Assembly (NCBI GenBank): GCA_028023455.1
Contig: JAQFVV010012400.1
Location: 10,594,248-10,658,247, forward strand
DNA length: 64,000 bases
Reading direction: 5' to 3'
Source of the DNA: Epiperipatus broadwayi
Lineage: Eukaryota > Onychophora > Udeonychophora > Euonychophora > Peripatidae
Positions 24,060-35,739 of this stretch are shown here, piece by piece (positions within the stretch are counted from its first letter, which is position 1; every line of letters starts with the position of its first letter). The position numbers and the translations under genes are program-made. The notes beneath the pieces were generated by a model. That model searched no databases. It saw nothing but the letters and a program-made list of their open reading frames with translations, and was not told the DNA's origin.

Positions 24060-25720
24060 AAATATATGACTGTTATGATTACCATTCTTGGTGGGCTACA
24101 GATATTTTGATGGCAGGCTGGGTGTGGCTCATGTGTTTGATATGCCTGACATAATGCCAAGGACTATATCAATGTCTTCAAAAGTCTACACTTTGCTACC
24201 TTCTTATGTCTATGCTTTTCATATGACTGCCAGTTTTGTAAATATATTTGATGCTGACAGTAGTCATGGAGTTATCTCTCTGTAGCATTCAGTATTTTGA
24301 TTTAGTCTGAAATCTAGATATATCAATTCTGAAATTTGTTCCAGCTAGATTCCTTAGATAGTTATTCCCACTGTTCCTCTAACTAATCACAATATTTTTA
24401 TCTTGCTTATTTATTCTTAGTCTATAACCTGTTCCTACATTTTCCAGTTGATCTATTAGATTCCGAATTTCTTTTTCTACTGTTGAGAGCAATTAATATA
24501 TAATCTATTATGTTATCATAGACCTCTAGTAGCAGTTACTGAGGCATTCTTACTCCATGTGATGTATTGATCCAAACAATACTAGGATGATATAACAATT
24601 AATAAGAAACTATATACATAGATGAACCTGAAAATAGTATTAATATGTCATTATTTTTCATTGTAATTAATGTATAAAATAAATAATATTTTATATTTTG
24701 AAAATAAAAAACAACAAAAAACAATGTTATAATAATAATCATCATTTATTTTTTTTTACGGATAAAAAAAAAAAAGAAAAAGATTTAAATATGTCAAGTT
24801 GTCAAATTTGATATGAAATTTAAAATTTTTAAAAGGTGAGACCAATGGAATGATTCCTTCTAGCAACGCGAATTGCATTTGATATCATATTTAAAATATA
24901 CTCTTTTTATATTGTAATTATAAAAAAATAGAACCAGAAGTATTAATAATGAGAAATGAAATGGAACTTTTGTAATGAGCCCTTCCCCCTTTCCTTGTCA
25001 TATCCAAGTACGACTTTTTTTTAAATACAACTTTGCCTAGTGAAGCGGTTGATAATGTTTTATATATATATAAAAAGATTTGTTTTGGGTTTAAGTTGTT
25101 TTTTTTTTCACTCTCTTTTGGAGTTTTGCCTCGTTTTCATTATTTATTTTAATTGCTTTGTTGAAGTTTTTTTTTCAATTATTATATTTGTTTTATTTTA
25201 TATTAGTTTTAAAAATATAATTATTGTATTTAATTTTTTGGAAAAATAACAATAATTGCATTTAAAATTATTTCTAAAAGGCAAATAAAAGTTTTATTGC
25301 CTAAGGTGTAAACCATCCATCATTTTATACAAATATAATGTAGACATTTTAATAACGATAAAATTATTGTTGATTCCCTACATGTTAAGTGAATATAAAT
25401 TAGTATGTTATTATAGTTCAAATGATCATTGTTTGAGTAAAATTTTGACAATGTAATATTAGTCTAAATGGTATAATTAATTTCTGTTTTCCTTCTTCAA
25501 ATTGTCATCATTTCTCAATCTTTTAGTAAAATTTATTAATAGTAGTTAAAAGTTTATCGGCGAGGACACCACAAGATATAAATCTCCCCCCTCCCCAATT
25601 TGGAAAATTAATTAGTATTTACCTATTTTAAACTTTATAGCTGTACGAATTTGCACATATATATATATCACAATGATATTGATTCAATTAATTATTCTAT
25701 GCAATGTTATTCTAATAGTG
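24060..25720. other. AT-rich stretch without a recognised gene
   Basis: A short, less AT-rich part at 24080-24290 has an open frame (24088-24285) with no known motif. It could be an eroded retroelement. Poly-T and poly-A runs elsewhere. Confidence 0.45.
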
Positions 25721-25728
25721 CCTTTTGC

Positions 25729-25790
25729 TGCTTAGTGTAGTGGTAAGATGCCAGTCTCAAGAGGCAAAGATGTTTGAACAGTAGTAGAGC
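25729..25790 (+). mobile_element. tRNA-like SINE head fragment
   Basis: TAGTGTAGTGGTAAGATGCC is a good tRNA A-box (D-arm) sequence, followed about 30 bp later by a weak B-box (TGTTTGAAC). The rest of the tRNA is degraded. Treated as a SINE relic, not a tRNA gene. Confidence 0.45.
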
Positions 25791-26164
25791 TACAAAAATT
25801 CATAAAAATCCATGCTCTTCCATTTGAAAATGTTAATTTTTATTCCTATTCATTTACATTTAATAGTTTTAAATTACTTATCACATTAAGTTAATTAATG
25901 AATTCATACATTTTTAAAAATGTTTCCTTCTAATTATTCTTTCAAGTCCATTTGCTTAATAAATAATGAAGCCCAATTTGGCCAACTGAATTACTTTTGC
26001 AATCTTTTACAATTTTTAATTTAACTGATATACAGGCTTATTATATACCTGTATCAATATATGTAATATATAGGACATATGAGCACAGATTTTCATATGA
26101 CCCGCCACTCTCCACTCTATCTCATAACACTGATACACTTGAACACATATATGTTGAAAAGTTA

Positions 26165-26225
26165 AATAATCACCAACATACGTCTTTCATACTAAACCAG
26201 CAATCACCAGTTGGTCCAGATTATC
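26165..26225 (-). ncRNA. H2 hammerhead motif, core mutated
   Basis: Minus strand: stem I is excellent, with GATAATC pairing GATTATT over 7 bp and CCAA pairing TTGG. GAAA is intact at 26185-26188. The core reads CTGGTGA (26204-26210) instead of CTGANGA, so this copy is probably inactive. Confidence 0.6.
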
Positions 26226-26304
26226 ATCTCTACACATATATGCAATAAGTGCTCAAATATATACTTTAATGGACAGGCTTTAATTCACTCCACATTCCAA
26301 CTCT

Positions 26305-26347
26305 TCATCCGACCAACTGATAATTGCTGGTTTAGCATGAAATACAT
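26305..26347 (+). ncRNA. H2 hammerhead motif, core mutated and truncated
   Basis: CTGATAA at 26317-26323 (G8 changed to A), stem II arms TTGCT/AGCAT, GAAA at 26339-26342. The element ends soon after at the duplicated target sequence, so stem I cannot form. Confidence 0.55.
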
Positions 26348-26452
26348 ATTTTTAATTTACTAAAAAAACTTTCAATGTAACCACAGTGTGAAAGACAACA
26401 TAAAAATGGTACATAATGAATTCTAAGGTTTTTTTATATTTTTTTTTAATGT

Positions 26453-26537
26453 GTCAAAGCATCGGCTGGGAAGCGAACCCCGGGACAACTGCTTGTAAGG
26501 TGCTGTGCTAATCACTCGGCCAACAATGCTTGACAAT
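26453..26537 (-). mobile_element. tRNA-derived SINE
   Basis: Minus strand: GTTGGCCGAGTGATTAGCAC (A-box), CCTTACAAGCAG anticodon-arm region, then GGGGTTCGCTTCC (B-box), ending GCTTTGACAC. Shares its body and tail with copies at 43083 and 51130, which marks a SINE family and not a tRNA gene. Internal pol III promoter boxes would drive transcription. Confidence 0.75.
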
Positions 26538-26539
26538 GA

Positions 26540-27165
26540 AGTCTAAGTTCTTTGTAGATTATATTAAAATATGAATATTTAAGGATAATTAATTTCAAGC
26601 CTAATCTAAGAAGCAAAATTCAAAACTATAAATATATAAAATATTAATTGCTGAACTTATTATGTAGTAAGATTTTAATCAAAATTAAAATCCATTTTTT
26701 AAAGTTAAAATTAAAATAGAAATAAATTTACATATCCTAATAAAAATTCACAGATTACTGACTGCAGAAATTCTATTTTTTTATAAGATAATATTTAGCA
26801 GCCATTCAGTTACTTATTTGTTTAATATATATTTTCCCAGTTGATATATATTTTTAAATGCAATTAAACTAAAATATAGAAAATATTAGCTTTGTATTTT
26901 AATAAATATATGCTTTATAGTTTGTGTCAAACTTTATGGAAAACATAATAAACCAAATTGGATTATTATTATTAAATTACTACAATAATTCCCATATACA
27001 AATCAGATAGTAGTAGAGAAATTATTATTAACTATGTAATCAAGATATTTAAAAAAAAATACCTAGGATTATTAAAAATTTTAAAGGGCATTGAACACAG
27101 GTTAAAGCCTGTTTAAAGTATTTACCTAGGATTATAAATTTCCTTACAATATTTTTCCTTATTCT
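26540..27165. other. AT-rich stretch without a recognised gene
   Basis: Nothing recognised. Confidence 0.5.
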
Positions 27166-27169
27166 CTAA

Positions 27170-27600
27170 ATAGATTTTTATCAGAATAACCAATTATAAG
27201 AAATATAGTTGATGTAATTGATGCCATTAATAAAGTTATTAAACCAAGAAGTCAACTGCATATGCCACATGAAAAAAAAAAACTGCATATAGTTTACTTT
27301 GATCTGATAAAGGCATTTGATAAAGTTGATCATAGAATACTTCTGATGAAAGCAGAAAAAATAAAATTCTCTTCCCATCTAATAATTTTTTTTAGATTTA
27401 TTAATCTGGAAAAAAAATTATTATATGTATACAATAATAAGAAATTATCTTTCTGTGGCTCTAATTAAGGACTTCCAGAAGGAAATATATCAAGTCTGAT
27501 ATTCATTGTTGTACATCTATCAGATTTTGTATTTTTTATTTCAGAGGGAAACACTGTAGATTATGCAGGTAGCCTTAAACTTTCTGGAATTTAAAAGCAG
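27170..27600 (+). pseudogene. Jockey/CR1-like LINE reverse transcriptase fragment
   Basis: 27262-27468 encodes VYFDLIKAFDKVDHRILL, the palm-A block with catalytic Asp typical of Jockey/CR1-type LINEs. A following frame gives GLPEGNISSLIF, a decayed form of GVPQGSxLGPLLF, then VDYAGSLKL in place of YADDTxL. The second catalytic pair is therefore lost. Only the palm survives; both ends are missing. Confidence 0.75.
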
Positions 27601-27609
27601 GAACTAAAG

Positions 27610-29040
27610 TTTTATAAAATTATATTAGCATATTTTATAACTTGTCTCAAGTAAGTAATATGTTAATAAATGCATTCAAAAAAAATAATGACAATACAAA
27701 ATCATTATTATATTGATACTGATAAAATAATAAAACTATTGATCATAAACATTTAACCTTAATATTTACAAGCAATTTGACTTTTAATAAACATATAATA
27801 TATTTAATAAACAAAGTTCTCATGCTTATAGTTACGATGTCAAGATTTAAAATATTTTAAATGTCAAAGAAATAAAGTAATGTCTAATAACTTAATAGTA
27901 GAAATTATGCATCATAGAGTCAGATGCATGGAATTCTTGCTCTCTATATAAATAATAAATTCTGTAAATACATTTATAAAACTAATATATAGTGATGAAC
28001 TGCATAATAAGGCGATTTTTTATGTAAACTGTAAAAGGAACAATGAATCTTGATAGTTCAATAATGCAATATAACACCATTTTTTCCATAGTAGAAATAA
28101 AATGTATATGTAAGATAAGGGCACCTTCATAAAATGCAGTGGTTATATAATAAGGTCTTTCATGATATTGCTTTTGCATTAGACTTTGATATGTTTTAAA
28201 ATAAATAAATATGATTTTTTAAAATAGATTTAAGTAAATACTAATGTATTATAAATATTATAAAATTGTTAACAAATGGTTAATGTTTAATCATTATGTG
28301 TCTGTTGTTTACTAATAAATTATTCTAGCTTATCATAATAGTAGTAATATCCAGTAATGAATTATTGAAATACTAATAAATTTAAACAGTGTTTAAAAGG
28401 TACTTTTGGTAATATTTTGTATTTTATTCATTTTATTACGATTATTAGTATAAAATTTAAGTATTTTTGATGATGTTTAAAGAGCACATAAATAATTTCA
28501 CAATTTATTTTTTATCTGAAAAAATAGATTGGAATTAATATAACAAAAGCTAGATGTTATTTACAAATTCATTTAAATGATTCTTTGGAAATTTAGATTG
28601 TGAATTATCTTAGTAATGTATTCAAACACTATGAATAGATGAAAATTTAAGTAATAAGCATATTTAGTTGTTAACAATATGTGTGTATATATATTCTAAT
28701 AATTTTAATAACCTCATAAATAAATAATAGCTATTAAATATTTAGTACTGAGAATGTATAATAATATTGAATAATAATTTTTTATTTATAGAGTGATTAA
28801 TATTATTAGAATTTATATCTTAATTGTTAGTTGAATCCATAAGCTGGTTTAATTAATACTTCATGAAGATCACCATTAACATATAAAAGGATGGAAGTTA
28901 GAGAAAACTGAACCATTTTTGTCTAACTAAATAATTATGAATGATAGAAAAAGGGAGTGTGATTTTCAATTTTGTTAAATTGATTCTAGCAAGTCTGACT
29001 TATGAATTATTATTATGGTATATGTATTTGGAATTAGCTT
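27610..29040. other. AT-rich stretch without a recognised gene
   Basis: Very AT-rich. No motif or repeat family identified. Confidence 0.5.
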
Positions 29041-29054
29041 CAATATAAATAAAT

Positions 29055-29162
29055 ATAAAACAGGCAAAACTCTCCATACAGTAGTGCCACCCTGTGCCAA
29101 TCAGAGTAATCAATGCTGTTTGATAACAGTTATGTGCTAGCTTAAGAGATAGTGATCATGTG
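29055..29162. mobile_element. H1 deletion derivative
   Basis: Carries the H1 outer arm (CAGGCAAAACTCTCCATACA to AGAGTAATCAATG) joined directly to the H1 tail (GATAACAGTTATGTGCTAGC to GATCATGTG). The whole palindrome centre and the hammerhead are missing. ATAAATAAAT at 29045-29054 and 29163-29172 may be a 10-bp target-site duplication. Confidence 0.6.
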
Positions 29163-29170
29163 ATAAATAA

Positions 29171-29176
<6 letters not shown>

Positions 29177-29227
<51 letters not shown>
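29177..29227. repeat. (AT)n microsatellite
   Basis: About 50 bp of uninterrupted AT dinucleotide. Confidence 0.95.
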
Positions 29228-29229
<2 letters not shown>

Positions 29230-29319
29230 TGGATAAGAGAACAAACATATTACTGACATCATTGAAAGATGACAATTGAAATCATAAACTGGATTCTAAG
29301 ATATTGTAAAAAACTTAAC

Positions 29320-29445
29320 AAAAGACCATAAAGAAGTGTGCTGGAATGATTGTTGAGAAGAGAGACCAGAGATTGGAGAAGATGGATTGAACTTGGAGAG
29401 ACATTAATCCTGCTGAGGATCAATAATGACTAAAAATGATGATTA
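29320..29445 (+). mobile_element. RTE-like LINE 3' end fragment
   Basis: AGAGACCAGAGATTGGAGAA and GATGGATTGAACTTGGAGAG correspond, in reverse complement, to the 38370-38450 end of the RTE-like element at 38.3-39.6 kb. This copy retains only the 3' terminus, as expected for 5'-truncated LINE insertions. Confidence 0.6.
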
Positions 29446-29449
29446 TATA

Positions 29450-30835
29450 ATGTTCAATTGTTTTTCTAGGTTTAATGACCATAGACCAATTTAATGCATT
29501 ATTGGCATTTCAAGACAATTATTGTTGCCATCTTTAGAGCAAAAATAGTTTAAATTTTTTTTTTCACTTCAACCAATACCTGTATGCAAAATATGAACTA
29601 AATACTCATCCAGAATGTTTTTTTTAAGTTTTTTCTTATGTCCAACAAATCCCAATAAATCAATCAAGACCATTCAGATGGAAAACCAATCAAAACGATA
29701 TTTATATTCGCTATATTTCAAAGTAGATTTCACTCTAATGAGTAAAATATATTTATCTTTTAAACATTGAACAATTTTCTAGTATGATTAGAACAGCTTA
29801 TTGATCTATTGATTAACATATTTGAGTCTAAGCCAGAGGTGAATATTGGCAATTTTATTGAATCACAACCACACTTAAGATTTTTCTATCAGATAGTCAT
29901 GAGGGATTGGTTAGCAAGATAATGATGCCATATTACTATGTTTTAGTCAGTTGATGTTCTATTGATTGCAAAACAAAAAAGTGTGACTGTAATACAAAAT
30001 AACTTTACACCTGGAAATATTGATATCATACCATTACGAGTAATTAGCCTTTGATATGTCTTTATGTTTTTTTTTAAGAATCATTTTTGGATAGTTTTGC
30101 TAACAATATGAATTAGATTTTTTAAAACCATTACTAACTTTTTAGCAAGTTAATTTTGTATAATAGAAGTGATATATTAACTACTAAGTTTAAATTGAAC
30201 TATTAAAAAAAAAGAGTTATTATTCCAAAACTTTATTAACAGAGTTACATTTGATACATTGATCTAAAAAAAATACAAGGTTATATGTGACAAAAGGAAA
30301 AAGGCGTGAAATTATTGAATTACAATAAAAGGGTATAAAACCCAAAATTGAGTAGGAACTTAGGAAACATAATATGATTACATTTGACAGAAGGTGTGCA
30401 TTTAATGTCAATAAATGACAAGTATTGCCAAATAGGTAATCAATACATTATAAAAAAGGTGGACTGAAATCAGTTATATTAATACACAAGTATTACTACA
30501 CCAGTATGTATAACCCACTTGCATTTGATGTATTATGATATAATACAAGAGTACTTTTAACAGGGTATACACCCAATGTCTATCACAGAGCTAGAGCTGA
30601 TTTAATAAGTCAAGATTACATTTGTGGTACAAACAATGGTCATATCATATATTTTCCTCGTGTCTGCTCTAAATGAGTTCACTAAGATGTCCAATATAAT
30701 CTAGTATTGTGAGAATTATACACACATGGCATCATTGATTAAAACATGAAAAGAAAATGAACAAAACATGAAACAGCATGAAAAAAACAAAATATATCGA
30801 AACATTGAATAGTGTTTATATAATTATTAGTAAGG
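29450..30835. other. Stretch without a recognised gene; may include LINE 3' UTR
   Basis: The last few hundred bases may be the 3' UTR of the minus-strand LINE that starts at 30842, but I could not place its end. No clear tail was seen. Confidence 0.4.
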
Positions 30836-30841
30836 CTGTGA

Positions 30842-32400
30842 CTATTTAGGGAAACTAAAAGGTAACCAGGTCAGTTCAAACAAAAATTTAGATGACAAAG
30901 TTCTGTCTTTATCCTTAAGTTTCTTTAGCGTTTGTAGAAAGAAAATATCTATATCTGGATGTGGTACAGTGAATAGTCTTTTACACCTAGACAGCCACAT
31001 GGAATAGGTTGAAAAAGTAGATAATCTAATAGTAGGAATGTCTCTAGTAGCTACGCAGTCTTTGATGGACATAATTTTGTAAAAGTCTACTCTGCAGTTC
31101 TGGTAAATGATCAATTTGATCTTGCCAAGTCCATTGCATGAGCAGATTATATGCTCAAAGGTCTCATCCTGACAGTGGCAATTTAGACAGAGTGGATCAA
31201 TGGAACCAATCTGTCTCCTGTAATTTAGGAACCAATTAGTCGGCATAGCCTGGAGATTTATTTTGACTAAGTAGTCTAAATATTTAGGCTCCAAAGCCCA
31301 GAATTTGAATAAGCTTATCAGCTTCTGATTGGTTATTCTAAGTGTTGGCTTACTAGTGCTAACTTGTGGGTTAATAAGCTGATTTGCTTCCCACAGAGAC
31401 AGCTTGGACTTGAATGCATTGTTTGATATATTGTAATGAACATTAATGTCAAACAGCAGGTTGTCAAGCCAACAACTAGTAGCAGGAGGAGGCCTGTCTG
31501 TAGGTGGAACAAGGTTGGCAATCTGCATATGCCCATATTTCTGAATTAGATTAAAGATAAGTGTATGTGCTTTTTGAAAGCTAATTGCTGGAATAGAATG
31601 AAGTGACATTCCATTTTGCCTCCAATGCTGTTGCATCTTAGCAATGCTAATGGAAGCCAATCGCCCATTCCAGATGAGCTTAGCACATAATGAATTGATC
31701 TTGTTAATAAAAGGTTTTCGAGGCTGTTATAATTGGGAGATAATAGGAGATTTTTTTCCATTACCTTCATATTGAGTAAGGCAACCTTTCCATGAAGTGA
31801 CAGATATACTTTGGAGAGTGTTTTAATAGTCTGACTAGCAGAGTGCAGAATTTACTGTTGAATCTCCTTGGACATTGCAGATTGCATTTTATGGATGGAG
31901 AATCCCAGGAATCTTTGTGTCTCAGCAAGATAGCTAGATGTGATTTTTTTTTCCGGATAGAATTTTCCATGTAGATGACTTGCTTGGATTGACTTGAAAC
32001 TGAAGTGCTGAGGTAAAGTTGTTTATTATTTGGTATAGAGCATTCAAGTATTTTCTGGATGGCAAGATGACCAGCACGTCATCCATGTAGGCTATTGAGC
32101 TAATAGATCTTCTGAGTCATGGTATATAGACACTGGGAATCCTATTATTAATGTCTACTAGCAAAGGGTTAATATGTTATAAATAAGAGGGCACTGAGAG
32201 GAGAGCCTTGTGGAATCGATACGTTTGGCCTAAAACTATCTGCATAAGATCCATTGAGAGAAATAAAGATCTGCCGGTTATATAGCAGATTATCCAATAT
32301 TTGAATAATTTCTGTTGATATGCTCAGCTCTTTAAGCTGGTTTAATAATATGCCAATGTTGACTGAATCAAATGCTTGAGTGATATCTAGTTGGACTGCG
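30842..32400 (-). pseudogene. YMDD-family LINE ORF2, palm to C-terminus
   Basis: Minus strand from 32400: AVQLDITQAFDSVNIGILLN (palm A), SIPQGSPLSALLF (block B, about 32190-32220), AYMDDVLVIL (YMDD at 32079-32090), then a thumb region in mixed frames. A long open C-terminal segment at 30842-31660 includes PPTDRPPPATSCW, WALEPKYLDYLVKINLQAMPTN and the finger CLNCHCQDETFEHIICSC. It is homologous to the 13.1-18.1 kb LINE but clearly diverged from it. At 32400 the sense-strand homology stops abruptly and the element continues inverted. Confidence 0.85.
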
Positions 32401-32935
32401 ATTGGCTTGGAAAGTCTCTTAATGCGTATAAAATTGAAAAGAATCTTAACTTCACCAATCGCTATCAGTGCAGACGTGCCCTTTTTGGCATACTGATTCC
32501 TACTTTAAACAATTACTTTGGAAGAATCTGCCAGATGAACATCGCGGATGGGAAGGCTTGGATGACAGGCAGGAACATGGCATCACTGCAGATGATATCA
32601 AAGACAGTCTGTCACATCTGCCTGATAGTGTGCACCCTGGTATGCATGCCATTCCGAAATTCCTATTGGCTCATCTGAGTTACTTTTCTATTCCTATCAT
32701 ATTAAATATGATCAACCACCTCGCAAAACAGCAGAGAGTGATTAATGATCTCTACCCTGCTTCACTTGTCCCATTTCTTAAAAAGAACAAGGACCCGACA
32801 GATATTAAAAACATCAGACCCATTTCAATGTCACCGATTCTAATTAAAATTATTGAAGGTGTCATTAAAGAGAAAATCCAGTGTAAAATACTGGACCACA
32901 TATTTCATTCTCAGTATGCCAAAAAAAAAAAAAAA
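32401..32935 (+). pseudogene. Inverted 5' piece of the adjacent LINE: RT fingers
   Basis: Plus strand, opposite to its neighbour. It encodes VHPGMHAIPKFLLAHLSYFS, then IKNIRPISMSPILIKIIEGVI and FHSQYAKK, the fingers part of the same RT that the minus-strand piece resumes with AVQLD. About 30 codons are missing between the two. A frame change occurs near 32470. It ends in a run of 16 A at about 32922-32937, beyond which the sequence is unrelated. This arrangement (inverted 5' piece abutting a sense 3' piece with a small deletion) is that of twin-primed LINE insertions. Confidence 0.8.
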
Positions 32936-32939
32936 AGAG

Positions 32940-34040
32940 TTTAATTCTAAAATACTAATTTATTTGATATACATTTATTTATCAAACCTCACCTGTTTTG
33001 AGACATTTTCTATTCTTTTCTATATATATATACTTTTCATATTATTGTATTTTTATTTATTCTGCCATAATAAATGTTACACTGTAATAAGAAAGCAAAT
33101 ATATGATAAATTACTTAGCGTCCTTTAGTATAGTTGTTGAGTGTTGAACTCATCAAATACGGTTTAACTCTGTCCCTGGTGCTCATATGATCTCTAAGCA
33201 GTAGACAATTCAATTTTTTTTTAATGATAAATTATTGAGTAATAATAATAACCAAAGGATTTATTGCTCTGGAAAAATTCAAATATCGCAGTGACAGAAT
33301 TGTAGTGATAATCCATGGCTATTGAGGTATAGAATCTACCAAACTACAAGGTACTAAATCACGGAAAGCAATTATACAATGAATATACGCTTCATTTCTA
33401 AATAAAAAGATTGTAAAATTGTTTTATATTTGTTATTTTTTCCCCGCCAAAAATTTAGAATTTTTAATTATTTCTTTTTTTAATTTTTAATTATCAGGTA
33501 CATGGAAAATGTCAAAATCCTTTTAGTTTGATTAATCACCTTTTAAGTGACATTGTGCTTAAAAGTCACTTTTTTTTTTAGATTTAGTGATAATTGGTTT
33601 AAACTATTTCATTTCATTCCTAGGAAATGCAATGGATTGGATTATTTTTATTATGTATGTATTATTTATTATGTCCGCCATTTATGCTATATTCTAGTTA
33701 TCATTCAAATTCTATTTATTTTTATATTATTTCTCGCTCTATATACACCTAAATGCAATGTATAATTTAAAAAATTTGGAATGATCAAAATACTTAAATT
33801 TTTGTATATACGGCTATATTAGTTAAATATATATATGTATTAAACAGAGATGGAAGTGTTATCTTCTGTTTATAACTTTCTAATTGTATATAATCCAGGT
33901 ATATAACATATACTTATATTTAAAATATTAAAATTCATTCGTATAATTTTTTAATGGGATTACAAACAATAGCAAACTATTTCTGATCAGGATTAAGGGT
34001 TTTCTTATAGTATTTTTAAAATTAGAATTTATTAGTCAAT
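32940..34040. other. AT-rich stretch between LINE pieces
   Basis: No LINE homology recognised. Separates the inverted RT piece from the ORF1/endonuclease piece at 34.0-35.1 kb. Confidence 0.45.
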
Positions 34041-34049
34041 TAAAAATAC

Positions 34050-35095
34050 AAGTTGAATACAGTATATTTTTATGATCATTAAGCATTGCTATCTGTGATT
34101 TATCTTGTGCTTAGACCTTCGGCAATATCTTGTTCATATTTGAGAGTTCTTGGATTTTTGGGGGTGGAATATTTAGGTTTCCAATTTACCCCGGTATTTT
34201 TAAATATTCCTATAGGGGCTACTATTTAGTCTCTTATCTTAATTTTCTCTATGATCTTACAAAATGTAGAGATTTGAAACAGTCCGAATTCTTGAAGTAG
34301 TTGACTGATTCTGTGATTGGAATAAAAATGGATTTTCATCTCAGATAGACAAAATATATGTGGAGACAAGAAGGCTATCAAGTTCTTGATCATGATCGCT
34401 CTATCAAGGGAATTTATGCCTCATGCATTAATGCCTTTAATCAACAACTGCATGGTGATAAGCATAGCCAAAGCTAAAACAAATATGTAGGTAGTCACTC
34501 TGATTGCAGGTGGAATTCTATAGTTGCCCTCCAGGATCAATGTTTCGATTATCATTGTTGATTTGATTAAATTAAAATTGTGTTGCTGGAGTACCTGTCA
34601 TGGTTGTTGGGCTGTTCTTATTCAAACATAGAACCTCAATTGGGTGGACTTCATTGTCAGGGGATTGTCTAAGTATTTTCCCATTTTTTATCCTTTTTTA
34701 TTTCTTGGCTTTGTTAGATTTGGATTTAAAGTGGTAGGTTTAGGTTGATCATGACTAGTATCCAATGATGATGAATTATTATCATCCTGCTGAGAACCAC
34801 TTGAGTCTATTGTTTTCCTCTTTATGGCTTTGATTTCATGGATGATTGAATGATCATTTTTTCCATTGGATTACAGTTTATTTGTATTGTTTCAACATCA
34901 CCAGTTACCTTGATATCAGAGGGTTGAACATCCAATGTCTGGTTTCCCCTGTCATCTCCATTTGTTCATTATATTTCAAAACTTGATCTTCCTGAGTGTA
35001 GTGAGGAGGCTTATCTTTGAAAGTTCAACTCCTTTCCATAAGTTGCATTTGTGATTTTCCCTCTTGATGTTTTCTTATAGTAGTGTGCTCTTTTT
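34050..35095 (-). pseudogene. YMDD-family LINE: ORF1 tail and start of ORF2 endonuclease
   Basis: Minus strand. About 34640-34860 encodes the polar ORF1 tail (HEIKAIKRKTIDSSGSQQDD). About 34310-34450 encodes GINSLDRAIMIKNLIAFLSPHIFCLSEMKI, which aligns with the VNIRSLNSHDRAY...HDILCLSETKL endonuclease start of the 13.1-18.1 kb LINE. The active-site Glu of LSEM is retained. Numerous stops. It lacks the rest of the endonuclease and RT. It may be an independent truncated copy or the 5' part of the rearranged LINE at 30.8-32.9 kb, since the strand agrees. Confidence 0.7.
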
Positions 35096-35099
35096 CCTA

Positions 35100-35545
35100 A
35101 TTAAATTAATCTGCTTTACATAACTATATCTGAGATAAAGATTTCCTTTATATTTAGGTTCATAGGATGAGATAAAAGTCAAAGGAATTATGCAACAACA
35201 TTTATAGATTTCCTTTCCATATTAATGGTTAAATCTACTTTATATTATAATTGTATTTTTGTTTAATGTTCAGTGACACTCACTTGATCAACTAAAATTA
35301 ATTGGAACCTCTATCTCCAATTAAAAATATCTAGTTATCCATTTATCAAATACAAACAAAGGTAAACCAGCAAGAGCCAAAGACCCCAAAATGTATGGGT
35401 GCTGAACTGAGTTCAGACCCATATGACTATATAGGCTATTGAGCTTAGATCAAAATTATTTTTTGTGTTTTTAATTTCATGCTCATAGTTTTGTAGTTAA
35501 GTAGAGATAAAAGGTGGTTGCTAGAGGGTTGCATTAGATCCTAAG
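35100..35545. other. Stretch without a recognised gene
   Basis: Nothing recognised between the LINE relic and the H1 copy. Confidence 0.45.
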
Positions 35546-35549
35546 ATCT

Positions 35550-35735
35550 AGATGCAGTGCTCTCAGATCCAAAGCTCCTCACTGACGAAGGCCACAAGCC
35601 AGAAACTAGTCTGGGGATATTGGATGAGTAGGCATTAGATAGGGATTTTATGCACAAGCCTTCTGGTGTCCATTGATTACTCTGTTTAGCACAGGTGGCA
35701 CTACTATATGGAGTTTTGCTTTGCTTTGTTTACAA
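35550..35735 (+). mobile_element. H1 half-element (single arm)
   Basis: Matches the right half of the 4.2-4.5 kb H1 element from GCAGTGCTCTCAG to GGAGTTTTGCTTTG. No mirror left arm is present, so this is a monomer or truncated dimer. Carries one hammerhead motif with an intact core. Confidence 0.75.
35567..35625 (+). ncRNA. H1 hammerhead ribozyme motif
   Basis: Same structure as the 4367 copy: CTGACGA at 35582-35588, GAAA at 35602-35605, stem III AC/GT around TA, cleavage base C35611, stem I TCCTCA with TGGGGA and ATCCAA with TTGGAT. Relative to the 4367 copy the changes fall in the stem II loop (CCGCA to CCACA) and the stem I internal loop (GAC to AGC). All paired and core positions are unchanged. 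Confidence 0.75.
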
Positions 35736-35739
35736 ATAA

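Larger units (their letters stand above)
26024..26347. mobile_element. H2 inverted dimer
   Basis: Left copy on the minus strand (26024 to about 26265) and truncated right copy on the plus strand (about 26270-26347), head-to-head. They meet at CTTTAATGGACAGGCTTTAA. A perfect 12-bp ATTTTTAATTTA lies at both ends (26012-26023 and 26348-26359), a probable but AT-rich target-site duplication. Each copy has one hammerhead motif. Confidence 0.7.

Noticed and set aside
24088-24285. Short secreted or exon-like protein
   Set aside because: No recognisable domain and no splice signals that I could place with confidence.
26453-26537. Genuine tRNA gene
   Set aside because: A- and B-boxes are present, but the acceptor stem does not pair and several copies share the same non-tRNA tail; a SINE explains it.
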